DNA of 28,537 nt, taken from assembly GCA_934234005.1 (NCBI GenBank), contig CAKQHC010000009.1:1-28537 (forward strand), in the 5' to 3' direction. Origin of the DNA: an uncultured Methanomassiliicoccales archaeon (GTDB lineage Archaea; Thermoplasmatota; Thermoplasmata; Methanomassiliicoccales; Methanomethylophilaceae). The notes under the pieces are model-generated. The model was not told the origin of the DNA, searched no databases, and saw only the letters and a program-made list of their open reading frames with translations. The position numbers and the translations under genes were made by a program. Position 1 is the first letter of the stretch. Each line of letters opens with the position of its first letter. Positions 16,035 through 24,208 of the stretch are shown here, piece after piece.

Positions 16035-16400
16035 ATGAAGGTCTACAGTGTCCATTTTATCCTTAAAGGTAGATCAGATTACAAAGATCTAGAGCCTGTT
16101 TTTCCCGAAATAATGAAAATGTTTTTGGATGAGATCGGTCAGACTCCCGAAGAGGAGGAGCTCCTTCAGATGTTAATCGAGCTTAATATGATTGATATCA
16201 GACAGAACAGGAAACCGGAAGGATACAACAGAAAAGGAAAGATCAGATTGGTATTCCCGATGGATAGGAAGGAATTCTACATAAAAACCTATACAAAAGG
16301 AACGGATCTCAACAGAATTGCGGACAATATCGCCGGAATTCTGTCGGCGGCCGGAGTTTCCTTCGACAGAAAAGAGAATGATAATATCGATTTCGATTGA
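16035..16400 (+). CDS. Conserved-looking hypothetical protein
   Basis: A 121-residue soluble alpha/beta protein with no signal, membrane helix or metal-binding cysteine. It has an N-terminal strand (KVYSVHFILKG), an acidic helical middle (EEEELLQMLIELNMIDI), a basic stretch (RQNRKPEGYNRKGKIRLVF), a strand and a final helix (LNRIADNIAGILSAAGV) with an acidic tail. I do not recognise a family. The upstream frame extends to an ATG at 15984, but the TATA box centred at 16009 points to leaderless translation from 16035. It is a single gene between divergent thiDN and convergent argH and ends at a strong bidirectional hairpin. Confidence 0.65.
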   Translation: MKVYSVHFILKGRSDYKDLEPVFPEIMKMFLDEIGQTPEEEELLQMLIELNMIDIRQNRKPEGYNRKGKIRLVFPMDRKEFYIKTYTKGTDLNRIADNIAGILSAAGVSFDRKENDNIDFD

Positions 16401-16437
16401 TTAGAGAGGGATTTTCCCCTCTCTAAGTAAATATTTT
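16401..16437. terminator. Bidirectional hairpin terminator between convergent genes
   Basis: TTAGAGAGGG (16401-16410) and CCCTCTCTAA (16417-16426) form a perfect 10-bp stem with a 6-nt loop. T-rich sequence follows on the plus strand, in a 39-bp gap between the small hypothetical gene and argH. Confidence 0.85.
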
Positions 16438-16439
16438 TC

Positions 16440-17903
16440 TTACAGTCTCAGGGCGTTCCAACAGTTGTTTATCAGTTGGGTTTCCTGCCTGATTTTCTCG
16501 TCTCTGTGCATTATCTGTTCGATTGCTTTTGAGATTTGAACATCGGTGGATGCGGGCGAAGTTCCGCCGTACGAGTTTCTGCGTTCGACGCATTTCGATA
16601 CAGGCAAGACATCATACACATCTTTATCGATGAGTGGTGAGAACACCTTCAATTCGTCAAGAGTCATATCCTCAAGATTCTTTCCCGTTTCAATGCTGGC
16701 TCTCACAGCAACACCGACGATGCCGTGGGCTTCTCTGAAAGGTACGCCTTTAGTGACAAGGTAATCTGCGAGATCGGTTGCGTTGATTTGTCCGCGTTTG
16801 GTAACCTCAAGCATTCTGTCCTTTTTGAAATCAGTTGTTGCTATGACTTTGGACATAATGGTTACACAGTCGATAAGGGTCCCCATGGCATCCATGACCG
16901 GTTTTTTATCTTCCTGAAGATCGCGGTTGTATGTCAGCGGAAGCCCTTTTGTCATAGTAATCATTGTCATGAGTGCACCGACGACTGAACCTGTTTTGCC
17001 TCTTACAAGTTCGGCAATATCGGGATTCTTCTTTTGGGGCATTATGGAAGAACCTGTCGTGAATCTGTCGTCCATTTCAATGAATCCAAATTCTTGGGAT
17101 GACCACAGAACCAGTTCTTCGCACATGGATGACAGGTGTAACGCAGTTTGGGCTGCACAGAATGCAAGTTCGTTCACAAAGTCCCTGTCGCTTACGGAAT
17201 CCATAGAGTTTTCCGTAGGTTCGGTGAATCCAAGAGCCTCGGCGGTCATGAATCTGTCTATGGGATATGTTGTTCCCGCGAGAGCAGCTGCGCCCAGAGG
17301 GCATTTGTTCATTCTGTCGAAGGCATCCAGGAATCTGTCGGCATCACGTGAAAATTTGTATGCGTGTGCAAGCATATGCTGTGCGAGTGTGACAGGTTGT
17401 GCATGCTGCATATGTGTGAAACCGGGCATTACGGTTTCGCCGGATGTTTCGGCAATCTTCACAAGAGACATAACAAGTTTGTCGATTGATTCCGCTGCTT
17501 TTAAAGCATCATCTCTGAGAAACATCCTGAAATCGGTGGCAACCTGGTCGTTACGACTCCTGCCGGTATGGAGTTTTCCTCCGGCCGATCCTATTCTGGA
17601 AGTAAGCGTGAATTCCACGTTTGTGTGAATATCTTCCAAAGAATAATCAAGTTGGAAGGAGTTCGATTCAATCTCTTCCAGTATGATTCTGAGCCCGTCT
17701 ATTATGCGGTCGGCGTCTTCCGACGGAATGATGCAGCATTCCTTCAGCATTCTGACATGGGCAAGAGAGCCCATGACATCATAGAATGCCAATTTGGAAT
17801 CTACATCGAGAGATGACGTAAACGCAAGAGTGGAATCATCCATACCTACGGTAAATCTTCCCGACCAGAGTGCCTGCTGCGTCAAGAGATCACTTCTTTT
17901 CAT
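16440..17903 (-). CDS. argH: Argininosuccinate lyase (ArgH)
   Basis: Splits argininosuccinate into arginine and fumarate, the last step of arginine synthesis. The 487-residue product belongs to the fumarase/aspartase superfamily and carries LWSGRF at the N terminus, the EDIHTNVEFTL and TGRSRNDQVATD segments, TVMPGFTHMQHAQPVTLAQH, and the signature loop GSSIMPQKKNPD that holds the catalytic serine. The frame runs open to 17990, but the ATG at 17903 gives the standard family N terminus (KRSDLLTQQALWSGRF). It overlaps the end of argG by 14 bp, so the two are translationally coupled. The longer version would add 29 non-conserved residues from inside argG. Confidence 0.96.
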   Translation of the reverse strand: MKRSDLLTQQALWSGRFTVGMDDSTLAFTSSLDVDSKLAFYDVMGSLAHVRMLKECCIIPSEDADRIIDGLRIILEEIESNSFQLDYSLEDIHTNVEFTLTSRIGSAGGKLHTGRSRNDQVATDFRMFLRDDALKAAESIDKLVMSLVKIAETSGETVMPGFTHMQHAQPVTLAQHMLAHAYKFSRDADRFLDAFDRMNKCPLGAAALAGTTYPIDRFMTAEALGFTEPTENSMDSVSDRDFVNELAFCAAQTALHLSSMCEELVLWSSQEFGFIEMDDRFTTGSSIMPQKKNPDIAELVRGKTGSVVGALMTMITMTKGLPLTYNRDLQEDKKPVMDAMGTLIDCVTIMSKVIATTDFKKDRMLEVTKRGQINATDLADYLVTKGVPFREAHGIVGVAVRASIETGKNLEDMTLDELKVFSPLIDKDVYDVLPVSKCVERRNSYGGTSPASTDVQISKAIEQIMHRDEKIRQETQLINNCWNALRL

Positions 17904-19122
17904 GAGCTTTGGCGATTGTTCTTCCGGGGAGACCCCATATGTAGATGAATCCGACCGCGGATTTGTGGTCGAACGTATCTCCTTTGGCATATGTGGAGAG
18001 TCCGGAATCGTACAACGAATACGGAGACTTTCTTCCCACGACTGTTGCGGTACCCTTGAACAGTTTAACCCTTACGGTACCGGTAACGTACTCCTGAGTG
18101 GAATCAACGAATGCTTCGAGAGGTTCGCGGAGTCCCCCGAACCAGAGTCCGTCGTAAATAATCTGTGTGAATTTCTGCTCGATTCCGCGTTTGAACTCGA
18201 TGGTGTCCTTGGGAAGAGTCATGAGTTCGAGAGCACGGTGTGCTTCGATGAGGGTGACCGCGGCAGGGCATTCGTATGTTTCACGGCTCTTGATTCCGAC
18301 AAGACGGTCTTCGATGTGATCGATGCGTCCTACACCGTTATCTCCGGCGATTTTGTCGAGTTTTCTGATAAGCTCTACACCGTTCATTTTCTCCCCGTCA
18401 AGAGATACGGGAATTCCTTTTTCGAATCCGATCTCGATATATGTGGGCGTATCGGGTGCTTTGGCGGGATTTACGGTATGGCACCAAACTTCCTCGGGGG
18501 GCTCTGCCCACGGATCTTCGAGCGCACCGCATTCGCAGGATGCTCCCCAAAGATTTTCATCTCTGGAATAGGGCGATTCTTTCTTGACGATAATTTCGAT
18601 GCCGTTTTCTTTGGCGTATTCGATTTCCTGTTCTCTGGTGGTGACCCACTCTCTCATGGGTGCGATAATCTCCAGATTGGGGTTTTGGGATACGATTCCG
18701 ACGTCGAATCTTACCTGATCGTTTCCTTTGGCCGTGCATCCGTGGGCAATGTATTTCGCGCCTTCGCGGTTTGCGATCTCCACGAGTTTTTTGGCAATGA
18801 GAGGCCTGGCAACGGATGTACTCAGAGGATAAACGTTCTGATAAAGTGCATTGGCTTTCAGTGCAGGCCAGATGTAATCGCTTACGAATTCTTCCGTAGC
18901 ATCGATGAATTCTGATTTGATGGCCCCGTTTCTGAGTGCGCGTGCTACGATATCGTCTTTACTGGGCTCCTGCCCGACGTTGATTGCGATTGCGATGACG
19001 TCAACGTCGTGGTTTTCCTGAAGCCAATGGATGGCAACGGACGTATCGAGTCCGCCGGAATAGGCCAGGACTACTTTTTCCCTTCCTGTTGATTTGTTGT
19101 CTTTGCATTTTCCGCAAGTCAT
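17890..19122 (-). CDS. argG: Argininosuccinate synthase (ArgG)
   Basis: Condenses citrulline and aspartate using ATP. The 410-residue protein has the PP-loop VLAYSGGLDTSVAIHWL near residues 18-34, then AIAINVGQEP, YPLSTSVARPLIAKKLVEIA, AHGCTAKGNDQVRFD, ENLWGASCECGALEDPWAEPPEE and GRIDHIEDRLVGIKSRE, all typical. An odd point is a 14-residue lead MTCGKCKDNKSTGR with a CxxC pair before the first strand; most relatives start at or near that strand. A TATA box at 19151-19160 puts transcription start within about 10 nt of the ATG at 19122, so this start is well supported. It forms the argGH operon and is divergent from argC; a TTGTCTGA-type element covers the start region. Confidence 0.97.
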   Translation of the reverse strand: MTCGKCKDNKSTGREKVVLAYSGGLDTSVAIHWLQENHDVDVIAIAINVGQEPSKDDIVARALRNGAIKSEFIDATEEFVSDYIWPALKANALYQNVYPLSTSVARPLIAKKLVEIANREGAKYIAHGCTAKGNDQVRFDVGIVSQNPNLEIIAPMREWVTTREQEIEYAKENGIEIIVKKESPYSRDENLWGASCECGALEDPWAEPPEEVWCHTVNPAKAPDTPTYIEIGFEKGIPVSLDGEKMNGVELIRKLDKIAGDNGVGRIDHIEDRLVGIKSRETYECPAAVTLIEAHRALELMTLPKDTIEFKRGIEQKFTQIIYDGLWFGGLREPLEAFVDSTQEYVTGTVRVKLFKGTATVVGRKSPYSLYDSGLSTYAKGDTFDHKSAVGFIYIWGLPGRTIAKAHEKK

Positions 19123-19124
19123 GA

Positions 19125-19142
19125 TAATCCAATTCAGACAAT
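19125..19142 (-). promoter_or_regulatory. Candidate arg operator copy at the argG transcription start
   Basis: On the minus strand TTGTCTGAATTGGATTAT shares its first eight bases exactly with the ACT-gene element, and 11 of 18 overall. It lies between the argG TATA box and the ATG, where a bound protein would block initiation. Confidence 0.4.
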
Positions 19143-19150
19143 CAGTTCCT

Positions 19151-19160
19151 CTTTATAATC
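19151..19160 (-). promoter_or_regulatory. TATA box of argG
   Basis: GATTATAAAG on the minus strand, centred near 19156, about 34 nt from the ATG. It gives a short leader of some 8 nt. Confidence 0.6.
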
Positions 19161-19216
19161 ATGTGCGCGAAGAACCCGGAAGCGGCTTTTCGGACCACAT
19201 ATGTATATGCAAATTT

Positions 19217-19235
19217 GTGTCTGAAATTGATACAA
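19217..19235 (+). promoter_or_regulatory. Candidate arg operator copy, mid-intergenic
   Basis: GTGTCTGAAATTGATACAA contains the TGTCTGAAAT core and the ACAA end of the element. It has imperfect dyad symmetry (TGTCTGAA / TTGATACA, 6 of 8 pairs) around one central base. It sits between divergent argG and argC, about 60 bp upstream of the argG TATA box. Confidence 0.4.
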
Positions 19236-19311
19236 CGCCTGTTTGTTGTTGTGACCACACATCGGTCTCTGTACCGACCCATAGTCTCTTTGTTAACAGC
19301 ATAGACAATAC

Positions 19312-19329
19312 CTGTCTGAAATGAAACAA
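19312..19329 (+). promoter_or_regulatory. Candidate arg operator copy upstream of argC
   Basis: CTGTCTGAAATGAAACAA is followed by TA. From TGTCTGA to the final ATA it matches the ACT-gene element in 17 of 19 bases. It ends 7 bp before the argC TATA box, the same placement as at the ACT gene. Confidence 0.55.
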
Positions 19330-19332
19330 TAG

Positions 19333-19344
19333 TTTTTTTAATAT
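19333..19344 (+). promoter_or_regulatory. TATA box of argC
   Basis: TTTTTTTAATAT is T-rich with a TTTAATA core centred near 19340. Transcription would begin near 19366, leaving about 19 nt with a GAGGT ribosome-binding site 7 nt before the ATG. Confidence 0.5.
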
Positions 19345-19384
19345 CAGGTAGATGGCAGTTGACACAACCCAATGAGGTATAGAT

Positions 19385-20401
19385 ATGACAAGAGTCGGAA
19401 TAATGGGAGGAACAGGATACACGGGCAGCGAACTGTCCCGTATTCTATGCGTACACCCCGAAGTTGAGCTTGCCGCGCTGACCTCACGTCAGAACGCGGG
19501 AAAGAACGTATCGGATATACATACGCATCTGAGGGGATATACCGATTTGATCTTTACCGAAAAAATCTCCGATACCAAAGATTTGGATTTGGTGTTTGTA
19601 GCCACGCCCCACGGAGTAGCCATGCAGGAACTGCCTGCGTTGGCGGATGCCGGAATAAAAGTGATAGATCTTTCCGGCGATTACCGTATGCATAATATTC
19701 CCACATACGAGAAATGGTACGGTCATCAGCATACGGATCCGGAACATCTATCGAAAGCCGTGTACGGCCTTCCGGAGCTTTTCCGCGATAAAATCAAAGG
19801 AGCCGACATTGTGGCCAATCCGGGCTGTTACGCTACATCGGCAATACTGGCATGTGCGCCTTTGATGAAATCGGGATTGGTTGAGAAGGATATAATCATT
19901 GATGCAAAAAGCGGTACATCGGGCGCGGGCATGGTACCTTCCAACCGTCTGCACCATCCCACATGCGGAGAGTCCATAATACCGTACAGTATAGGAACGC
20001 ACCGTCACACGCCGGAGATAGAGATGGCAGTCGATATGTTCTCCGGACAGAAACCGGACGTTCTGTTTGTTCCCCAGCTTTTGCCGATAATACGCGGAAT
20101 ACTGTCGTCGTGTTATTTCCGTTTGAAAAAAGATGTCTCCGATGAAGAAATTTCCTCAATTTACGTTAAACAATATGAAAACGAACCGTTTGTGCATTAC
20201 GTGAAGGAACCGTCGATACGTGCCGTAGTAGGTTCCAACCATGCCCATGTATCATCAAAGGTCATGGGCGACAAGGTACTGGCTTTCGGGGTTCTGGATA
20301 ACTTGGTCAAGGGTGCATCCGGCCAGGCAGTACAATGCATGAATCTTATGTTAGGATTGAAAGAAACAATTGGATTGAATTATCCCGGATTGGGTGTTTG
20401 A
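19385..20401 (+). CDS. argC: N-acetyl-gamma-glutamyl-phosphate reductase (ArgC)
   Basis: NADPH-dependent reduction of acetylglutamyl phosphate to the semialdehyde, the third step of arginine synthesis. The 338-residue protein has the Rossmann loop VGIMGGTGYTGSEL at the N terminus, LVFVATPHGVAM, IDLSGDYR, AVYGLPE, the catalytic Cys in VANPGCYATSAIL, KSGTSGAG and the conserved HRHTPEIE. It is full length. It leads a five-gene plus-strand operon; the ribosome-binding site TGAGGT is 7 nt from the ATG. A LysW-dependent lysine or ornithine role (LysY) is an alternative for archaeal homologues, but argJ and argB next door favour the acetylated arginine route. Confidence 0.96.
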   Translation: MTRVGIMGGTGYTGSELSRILCVHPEVELAALTSRQNAGKNVSDIHTHLRGYTDLIFTEKISDTKDLDLVFVATPHGVAMQELPALADAGIKVIDLSGDYRMHNIPTYEKWYGHQHTDPEHLSKAVYGLPELFRDKIKGADIVANPGCYATSAILACAPLMKSGLVEKDIIIDAKSGTSGAGMVPSNRLHHPTCGESIIPYSIGTHRHTPEIEMAVDMFSGQKPDVLFVPQLLPIIRGILSSCYFRLKKDVSDEEISSIYVKQYENEPFVHYVKEPSIRAVVGSNHAHVSSKVMGDKVLAFGVLDNLVKGASGQAVQCMNLMLGLKETIGLNYPGLGV

Positions 20402-20402
20402 A

Positions 20403-21629
20403 ATGGTAGAATTCATAGACGGAGGAGTCACGACTCCTATGGGTTACAAAGCGGCAGGTGTGCACAGCGGTGTAAAATACCGTTCGTTGGATCTCGGTAT
20501 GCTGTATTCCGATGTTCCCGCATCCGCATTTGTAGGATATACGAGCAACAATGTCAAGGCGGCGCCTGTACAGGTTATGATGAAGGAGAACTCTCCTAAG
20601 CTGCAGGCCGTCGTTGTGAACAGCGGAAACGCCAATGCGCTTACTGGACGCCGCGGAATAGAGGATGCGCTGACAATGAAGAATGCGGTGGCATCCGAGT
20701 TCGGCATAGATCCGACTACGGTAGGCGTAATGTCCACCGGTTTGATCGGACGTTTCATGGATATGCACAAGATTCTTTACGGAATCTCTTTGGCTGCTTC
20801 CAAACTCCAGACCGGCCGTGATGCGGACAATCTTCTTGCAGAGGCAATAATGACAACGGATACTATCAAGAAAGAGGGTTGTGTGCGTGTGCGCCTCACC
20901 GACGGTACGTTTGTAACCATAGGAGGAATCTGTAAGGGAAGCGGAATGATTGCACCGCACATGAGGGTTCTTCACGGAACCACGCTTTCGATGATTACCA
21001 CCGATGCCAATCTGTCCATAAAATTCCGCGAAACATGGCAGTCTATTCTGGACGATACCATGAACATGGTTTCCGTTGACAGCGACCAGTCAACCAATGA
21101 CACATGCATACTGCTTGCCAACGGCAAAGCCGGAGGAAAATGTGCCGACGACGACCCTGAGTTCATTGCTGCATTGCGTGCGCTGATGACCAAAATAGCA
21201 CGTACTGTAGCTCAGGACGGAGAGGGAGCGACGAAACTCATCGAAGTAGACGTTACCGGCGCGGCCACAAAGGAAGAAGCAAGATTGGTTGTCAAGACAA
21301 TCATCGATTCTCCTCTGGTTAAATCAGCCATATTCGGTTCCGATCCGAATTACGGGCGTATTATGATGGCCGTAGGAAAGAGCGGTGCGAAATTCAATCT
21401 CGAAGATGTCCGTCTGATTATCAAAGGCGGCGACTTGGAAGTACCGATTCTCGATTCGGGAGCTCCGGTTTTCCAGGATGAACGTGCCGTAGAAGTTGTG
21501 CGCATGGCGATGGACAATAAAGAAGTCACAATTATGGTTGATTTGGGTGTCGGAAACGAATCTGCGACCGGATGGGGTTGCGACCTCACCTATGATTATG
21601 TTCGCATCAACGCCGAATACGCAACATGA
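20403..21629 (+). CDS. argJ: Ornithine acetyltransferase / glutamate N-acetyltransferase (ArgJ)
   Basis: Transfers acetyl from N-acetylornithine to glutamate, closing the acetyl cycle. The 408-residue precursor should cut itself into two chains. Motifs seen are VVVNSGNANALTG, VGVMSTGLIG, IMTTDTIKKE and the cleavage region CKGSGMIAPHM...ITTDA. In most relatives this reads GMIAPNMATML; here four extra residues (RVLH) follow HM and the likely nucleophile is Thr193 in HGTTLS. A second ITTDA, VNSDQSTNDT-like (VDSDQSTNDT) and GSDPNYGRI follow as expected. The ATG at 20403 lies 1 bp after the argC stop; a GTG at 20394 is in frame but overlaps argC. The next gene, argB, begins 9 bp after the stop. 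Confidence 0.94.
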   Translation: MVEFIDGGVTTPMGYKAAGVHSGVKYRSLDLGMLYSDVPASAFVGYTSNNVKAAPVQVMMKENSPKLQAVVVNSGNANALTGRRGIEDALTMKNAVASEFGIDPTTVGVMSTGLIGRFMDMHKILYGISLAASKLQTGRDADNLLAEAIMTTDTIKKEGCVRVRLTDGTFVTIGGICKGSGMIAPHMRVLHGTTLSMITTDANLSIKFRETWQSILDDTMNMVSVDSDQSTNDTCILLANGKAGGKCADDDPEFIAALRALMTKIARTVAQDGEGATKLIEVDVTGAATKEEARLVVKTIIDSPLVKSAIFGSDPNYGRIMMAVGKSGAKFNLEDVRLIIKGGDLEVPILDSGAPVFQDERAVEVVRMAMDNKEVTIMVDLGVGNESATGWGCDLTYDYVRINAEYAT

Positions 21630-21638
21630 GGGTTCGTC

Positions 21639-22445
21639 ATGGGAAAACTGTATGTGATGAAGTTCGGCGGCAATGCCATCCGCGGACATGACGATCTTAT
21701 GAGACTGTCCGGAGAAGTTGCCGATATGGTGAAAGGCGGGGCAAAAGTAATCATGGTTCACGGAGGCGGACCTGAAATTTCGGAGGAAATGGAGAGGCGC
21801 GGACTCACACCGAAGAAAATCAACGGAGTGAGAGTTACCGATGCGGACGGCCTCGAAGTCGCGGAGTGCGTACTGAGAAAACTCAATTCCGAAGTAGTGT
21901 CGTGTCTGCAGGAATCCGGCGTAAAAGCGTTGGGAATGGCAGGATACAATTGCACCGTATGCGAAAAAAAGAAGCCGGTAAAGGCCGAGGACGGCAGTGT
22001 CGCGGATCTCGGACTTGTAGGGGAAGTATCGGAATGCGACCCCACTTCTCTGTTGGATCTGACCGACATCGGTATCATTCCGGTGATTTATCCGATCGGA
22101 AAGGATGCCGAAGGCACTATGCTCAACGTCAATGCCGATACTATGGTTGCGGCCGTTGCCGCGGCAGTAGGATGCGACGAAATGATTGCCATTACCGATG
22201 TTCCCGGCATACTCAGGAATGTGCACGATCCGTCATCTTTAATCGAATCCCTGAATCTTTCGGAGATTGACGCACTGATTGCGGACGGAACCATCTCCGG
22301 AGGGATGATACCCAAAGTCGAGGCATGCAGCAAAGCGGTTCTCGCGGGCGTTTCCGTGGTACGCATGGTTAACGGAAAAGATCATGACAGTATCCTGGGA
22401 GGCATAATGGAAGGCGCTTCCAAAGGGACTGTAATTACGAAGTGA
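21639..22445 (+). CDS. argB: Acetylglutamate kinase (ArgB)
   Basis: Phosphorylates N-acetylglutamate with ATP, the second step of arginine synthesis and often the feedback-controlled one. The 268-residue amino-acid-kinase-fold protein shows VMKFGGNAI with the catalytic Lys near residue 8, VMVHGGGPEIS, the substrate-binding INGVRVTDADGLEVAE, LNVNADTMVAAVAAAV, ITDVPGIL and ISGGMIPKVEAC with the second catalytic Lys. It lacks the N-terminal helix seen in arginine-inhibited hexameric kinases, so feedback may be weak or come from elsewhere; that is inference. The ribosome-binding sequence GAGGGT overlaps the argJ stop. Confidence 0.96.
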   Translation: MGKLYVMKFGGNAIRGHDDLMRLSGEVADMVKGGAKVIMVHGGGPEISEEMERRGLTPKKINGVRVTDADGLEVAECVLRKLNSEVVSCLQESGVKALGMAGYNCTVCEKKKPVKAEDGSVADLGLVGEVSECDPTSLLDLTDIGIIPVIYPIGKDAEGTMLNVNADTMVAAVAAAVGCDEMIAITDVPGILRNVHDPSSLIESLNLSEIDALIADGTISGGMIPKVEACSKAVLAGVSVVRMVNGKDHDSILGGIMEGASKGTVITK

Positions 22446-22450
22446 ACAAC

Positions 22451-23626
22451 ATGAATTTCGAAGAAGTTAAAGAAAAAGGACAGAAATATCTGTTCCAGAA
22501 TTACGGACGCATCGAGCTTGCGTTTACCCACGGAAATGGTATGTATCTTTACGATACGGAGGGGAAAGAATATCTGGATTTGGTCGCGGGAATCGCCGTG
22601 AACGCACTCGGATACGCCCATCCGGATTATACGAAAGCGTTGCAGGAACAGGTCGCGCGCATGGTACACGTTTCCAATCTTTATCACATAAAAGAGCAGG
22701 CATGTCTTGCCGAGAAAATCGCATCTATTACGCCCGGAAACCTCAACCGTTCTCTTTTTGTGAACAGCGGTGCCGAAGCAAACGAAGGCGCCATGAAAGT
22801 GGCCGTACGCGCAACGGGCCGTACAAAAATTGCTGCGGCATTGAACGGATTCCACGGACGTACCGCAGCCGCATTGGGCGCGACGGGTCAGGTAAAGTAC
22901 CAAAAATCATTTGAACCGCTTATCAGCGACGCGTTCCAATATTATACGTACGGGGATGCCGAAAGCGTAAAAAATACTGTCAGCAAAGATACGGCGGCAT
23001 TGATTATCGAACCGATACAGGGAGAAGGCGGAGTCATATCGGCAGATCCCGAATTCTACAAGACCGCAAGGGACATTTGTACCGACAACGGAGCCGTTAT
23101 GATAGTCGATGAAGTCCAAACAGGCATGGGCCGTACCGGAGAATGGTTCGGTATAGAAAATTACGGAGTCGTTCCGGACATTATCACAATGGCCAAAGGA
23201 TTGGGTAACGGAGTTCCAATCGGAGCCGTTGTTACTACGGACGAGTTGGCATCGGTCATGACTCCCGGTACGCACGGTACGACATTCGGAGGAAATCCTT
23301 TGGTTTCTACCGCAGGCTGTGCAACAATCGACATAATGAAACGCGACGGATTGGTCGACAACGCCAAGAAATTGGGCGGAGAATGGAAGAAGGAACTTAC
23401 ATCGATAAAATCGGACAAAATAGCAGATGTACGCGGATACGGACTCATAATCGGAGTCGAAATGGACTCGCCAGAGACTGCATCCCATGTTCAGAAGTAC
23501 ATGCGCGACAACGGCGTATTGGTCAATGTTGCGCACGGTAAAACGATACGTCTGATTCCTCCGCTCATTATAGAAAAAGAACACGTGGACAGGTTTATGA
23601 ATCTCCTGTCAGGAGCATTGGAGTGA
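22451..23626 (+). CDS. argD: Acetylornithine aminotransferase (ArgD)
   Basis: PLP-dependent transamination of N-acetylglutamate semialdehyde to N-acetylornithine. The 391-residue class-III aminotransferase has TEGKEYLDLVAGIAVNALGY, HVSNLYH, FVNSGAEANEGAMKVA, GFHGRTAAALGATG, EPIQGEGGV, MIVDEVQTGMGRTG and the PLP lysine in ITMAKGLGNGVPIGA, then GTHGTTFGGNPL. The ATG at 22451 lies 5 bp after argB; a GTG at 22442 overlapping the argB stop as GTGA would add three residues and cannot be ruled out. It is full length and belongs to the argCJBD operon. Confidence 0.95.
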   Translation: MNFEEVKEKGQKYLFQNYGRIELAFTHGNGMYLYDTEGKEYLDLVAGIAVNALGYAHPDYTKALQEQVARMVHVSNLYHIKEQACLAEKIASITPGNLNRSLFVNSGAEANEGAMKVAVRATGRTKIAAALNGFHGRTAAALGATGQVKYQKSFEPLISDAFQYYTYGDAESVKNTVSKDTAALIIEPIQGEGGVISADPEFYKTARDICTDNGAVMIVDEVQTGMGRTGEWFGIENYGVVPDIITMAKGLGNGVPIGAVVTTDELASVMTPGTHGTTFGGNPLVSTAGCATIDIMKRDGLVDNAKKLGGEWKKELTSIKSDKIADVRGYGLIIGVEMDSPETASHVQKYMRDNGVLVNVAHGKTIRLIPPLIIEKEHVDRFMNLLSGALE

Positions 23627-23631
23627 TCTGT

Positions 23632-24123
23632 ATGGATTGCAGAGAAGCCATAGACGGCCGCAGAAGCATCAGAAAGTACACGCCCGGAGAGATTCCGCGT
23701 GCAGACATAGAGCGTATGCTTGAATCCGCAATGAAGGCACCCAGTGCAAGAAACTCCCGCCCCTGGTCGTTTGTCGTGGTTACCGACGATTCCGTCAGGA
23801 AGAAATTGGGAAATCTGTCCCCGAACTTCTCCATGGTTTTGGAAGCCTCCGTTGCAATAATCATATGCGGAAGGAACGATCTTTCCGAATTTTGGCAACA
23901 AGACTGCGGAGCAGCAATAGAGAATCTGCTCCTTGAAGCACATTCCATGGGATACGGAACGTGTTGGTGCGGCGTGTATCCGTCTGAACAACGCGTCGAA
24001 GCGGTCGGAAAGACAATAGGAAACACAGACGGAATACCGATGGCATTAATCGCTTTGGGAATTCCTGCCGAGTCTCCGGCTTGCAGAGGAAAATACGAAC
24101 AATCCAAAGTAAAGTTCATATGA
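23632..24123 (+). CDS. Nitroreductase-family flavoprotein
   Basis: A 163-residue FMN-dependent oxidoreductase of the nitroreductase fold. Typical segments are the N-terminal AIDGRRSIRKYTPGEIP, MKAPSARNSRPWSFVVVTD (FMN ring and phosphate contacts), the central QDCGAAIENLLLEAHSMGYGTCWCGVYP and the C-terminal IALGIPAE. It is near the lower end of the family's length. The substrate cannot be told from sequence. It starts 5 bp after argD (ribosome-binding site GGAGTGA overlapping the argD stop; a GTG at 23623 is a less likely start) and so is the last gene of the arginine operon, although no nitroreductase step is known in arginine synthesis. A hairpin follows the stop. Confidence 0.85.
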   Translation: MDCREAIDGRRSIRKYTPGEIPRADIERMLESAMKAPSARNSRPWSFVVVTDDSVRKKLGNLSPNFSMVLEASVAIIICGRNDLSEFWQQDCGAAIENLLLEAHSMGYGTCWCGVYPSEQRVEAVGKTIGNTDGIPMALIALGIPAESPACRGKYEQSKVKFI

Positions 24124-24130
24124 ACAAAAT

Positions 24131-24161
24131 CCGGCATCTCATTAGTAACACGGGATGCCGG
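24131..24161 (+). terminator. Hairpin at the end of the arg operon
   Basis: CCGGCATCTC (24131-24140) pairs with GGGATGCCGG (24152-24161) over 10 bp with one G-U pair and an 11-nt loop, starting 7 bp after the nitroreductase stop. No long T-run follows at once, so it may be an RNA 3'-end stabiliser rather than a full terminator. Confidence 0.55.
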
Positions 24162-24187
24162 TAAACCCATTGTTATTTCAAACGATT

Positions 24188-24205
24188 TTGTCTGATATCA
24201 AACAA
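24188..24205 (+). promoter_or_regulatory. Dyad-symmetric operator upstream of the ACT-domain gene
   Basis: TTGTCTGATATCAAACAA equals its own reverse complement at 16 of 18 positions (centre GATATC) and ends 3 bp before the TATA box. Related copies lie before argC and argG. This is the most symmetric copy and probably the closest to consensus. Confidence 0.6.
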
Positions 24206-24208
24206 TAT

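Noticed and set aside
18400..18440. A tRNA T-arm-like TTCGAATCC
   Set aside because: It is inside argG, and no acceptor stem or anticodon arm can be formed around it. I found no tRNA or rRNA in the window.
17794..18915. A 373-codon plus-strand frame opposite argG
   Set aside because: It lies entirely antisense to the well-conserved argG/argH coding sequence, shows no family motif, and is a shadow of argG codon bias.
21324..22226. A 300-codon minus-strand frame opposite argJ and argB
   Set aside because: It spans the junction of two clear genes on the other strand, has Cys/His/Tyr-rich low-quality composition and no promoter.
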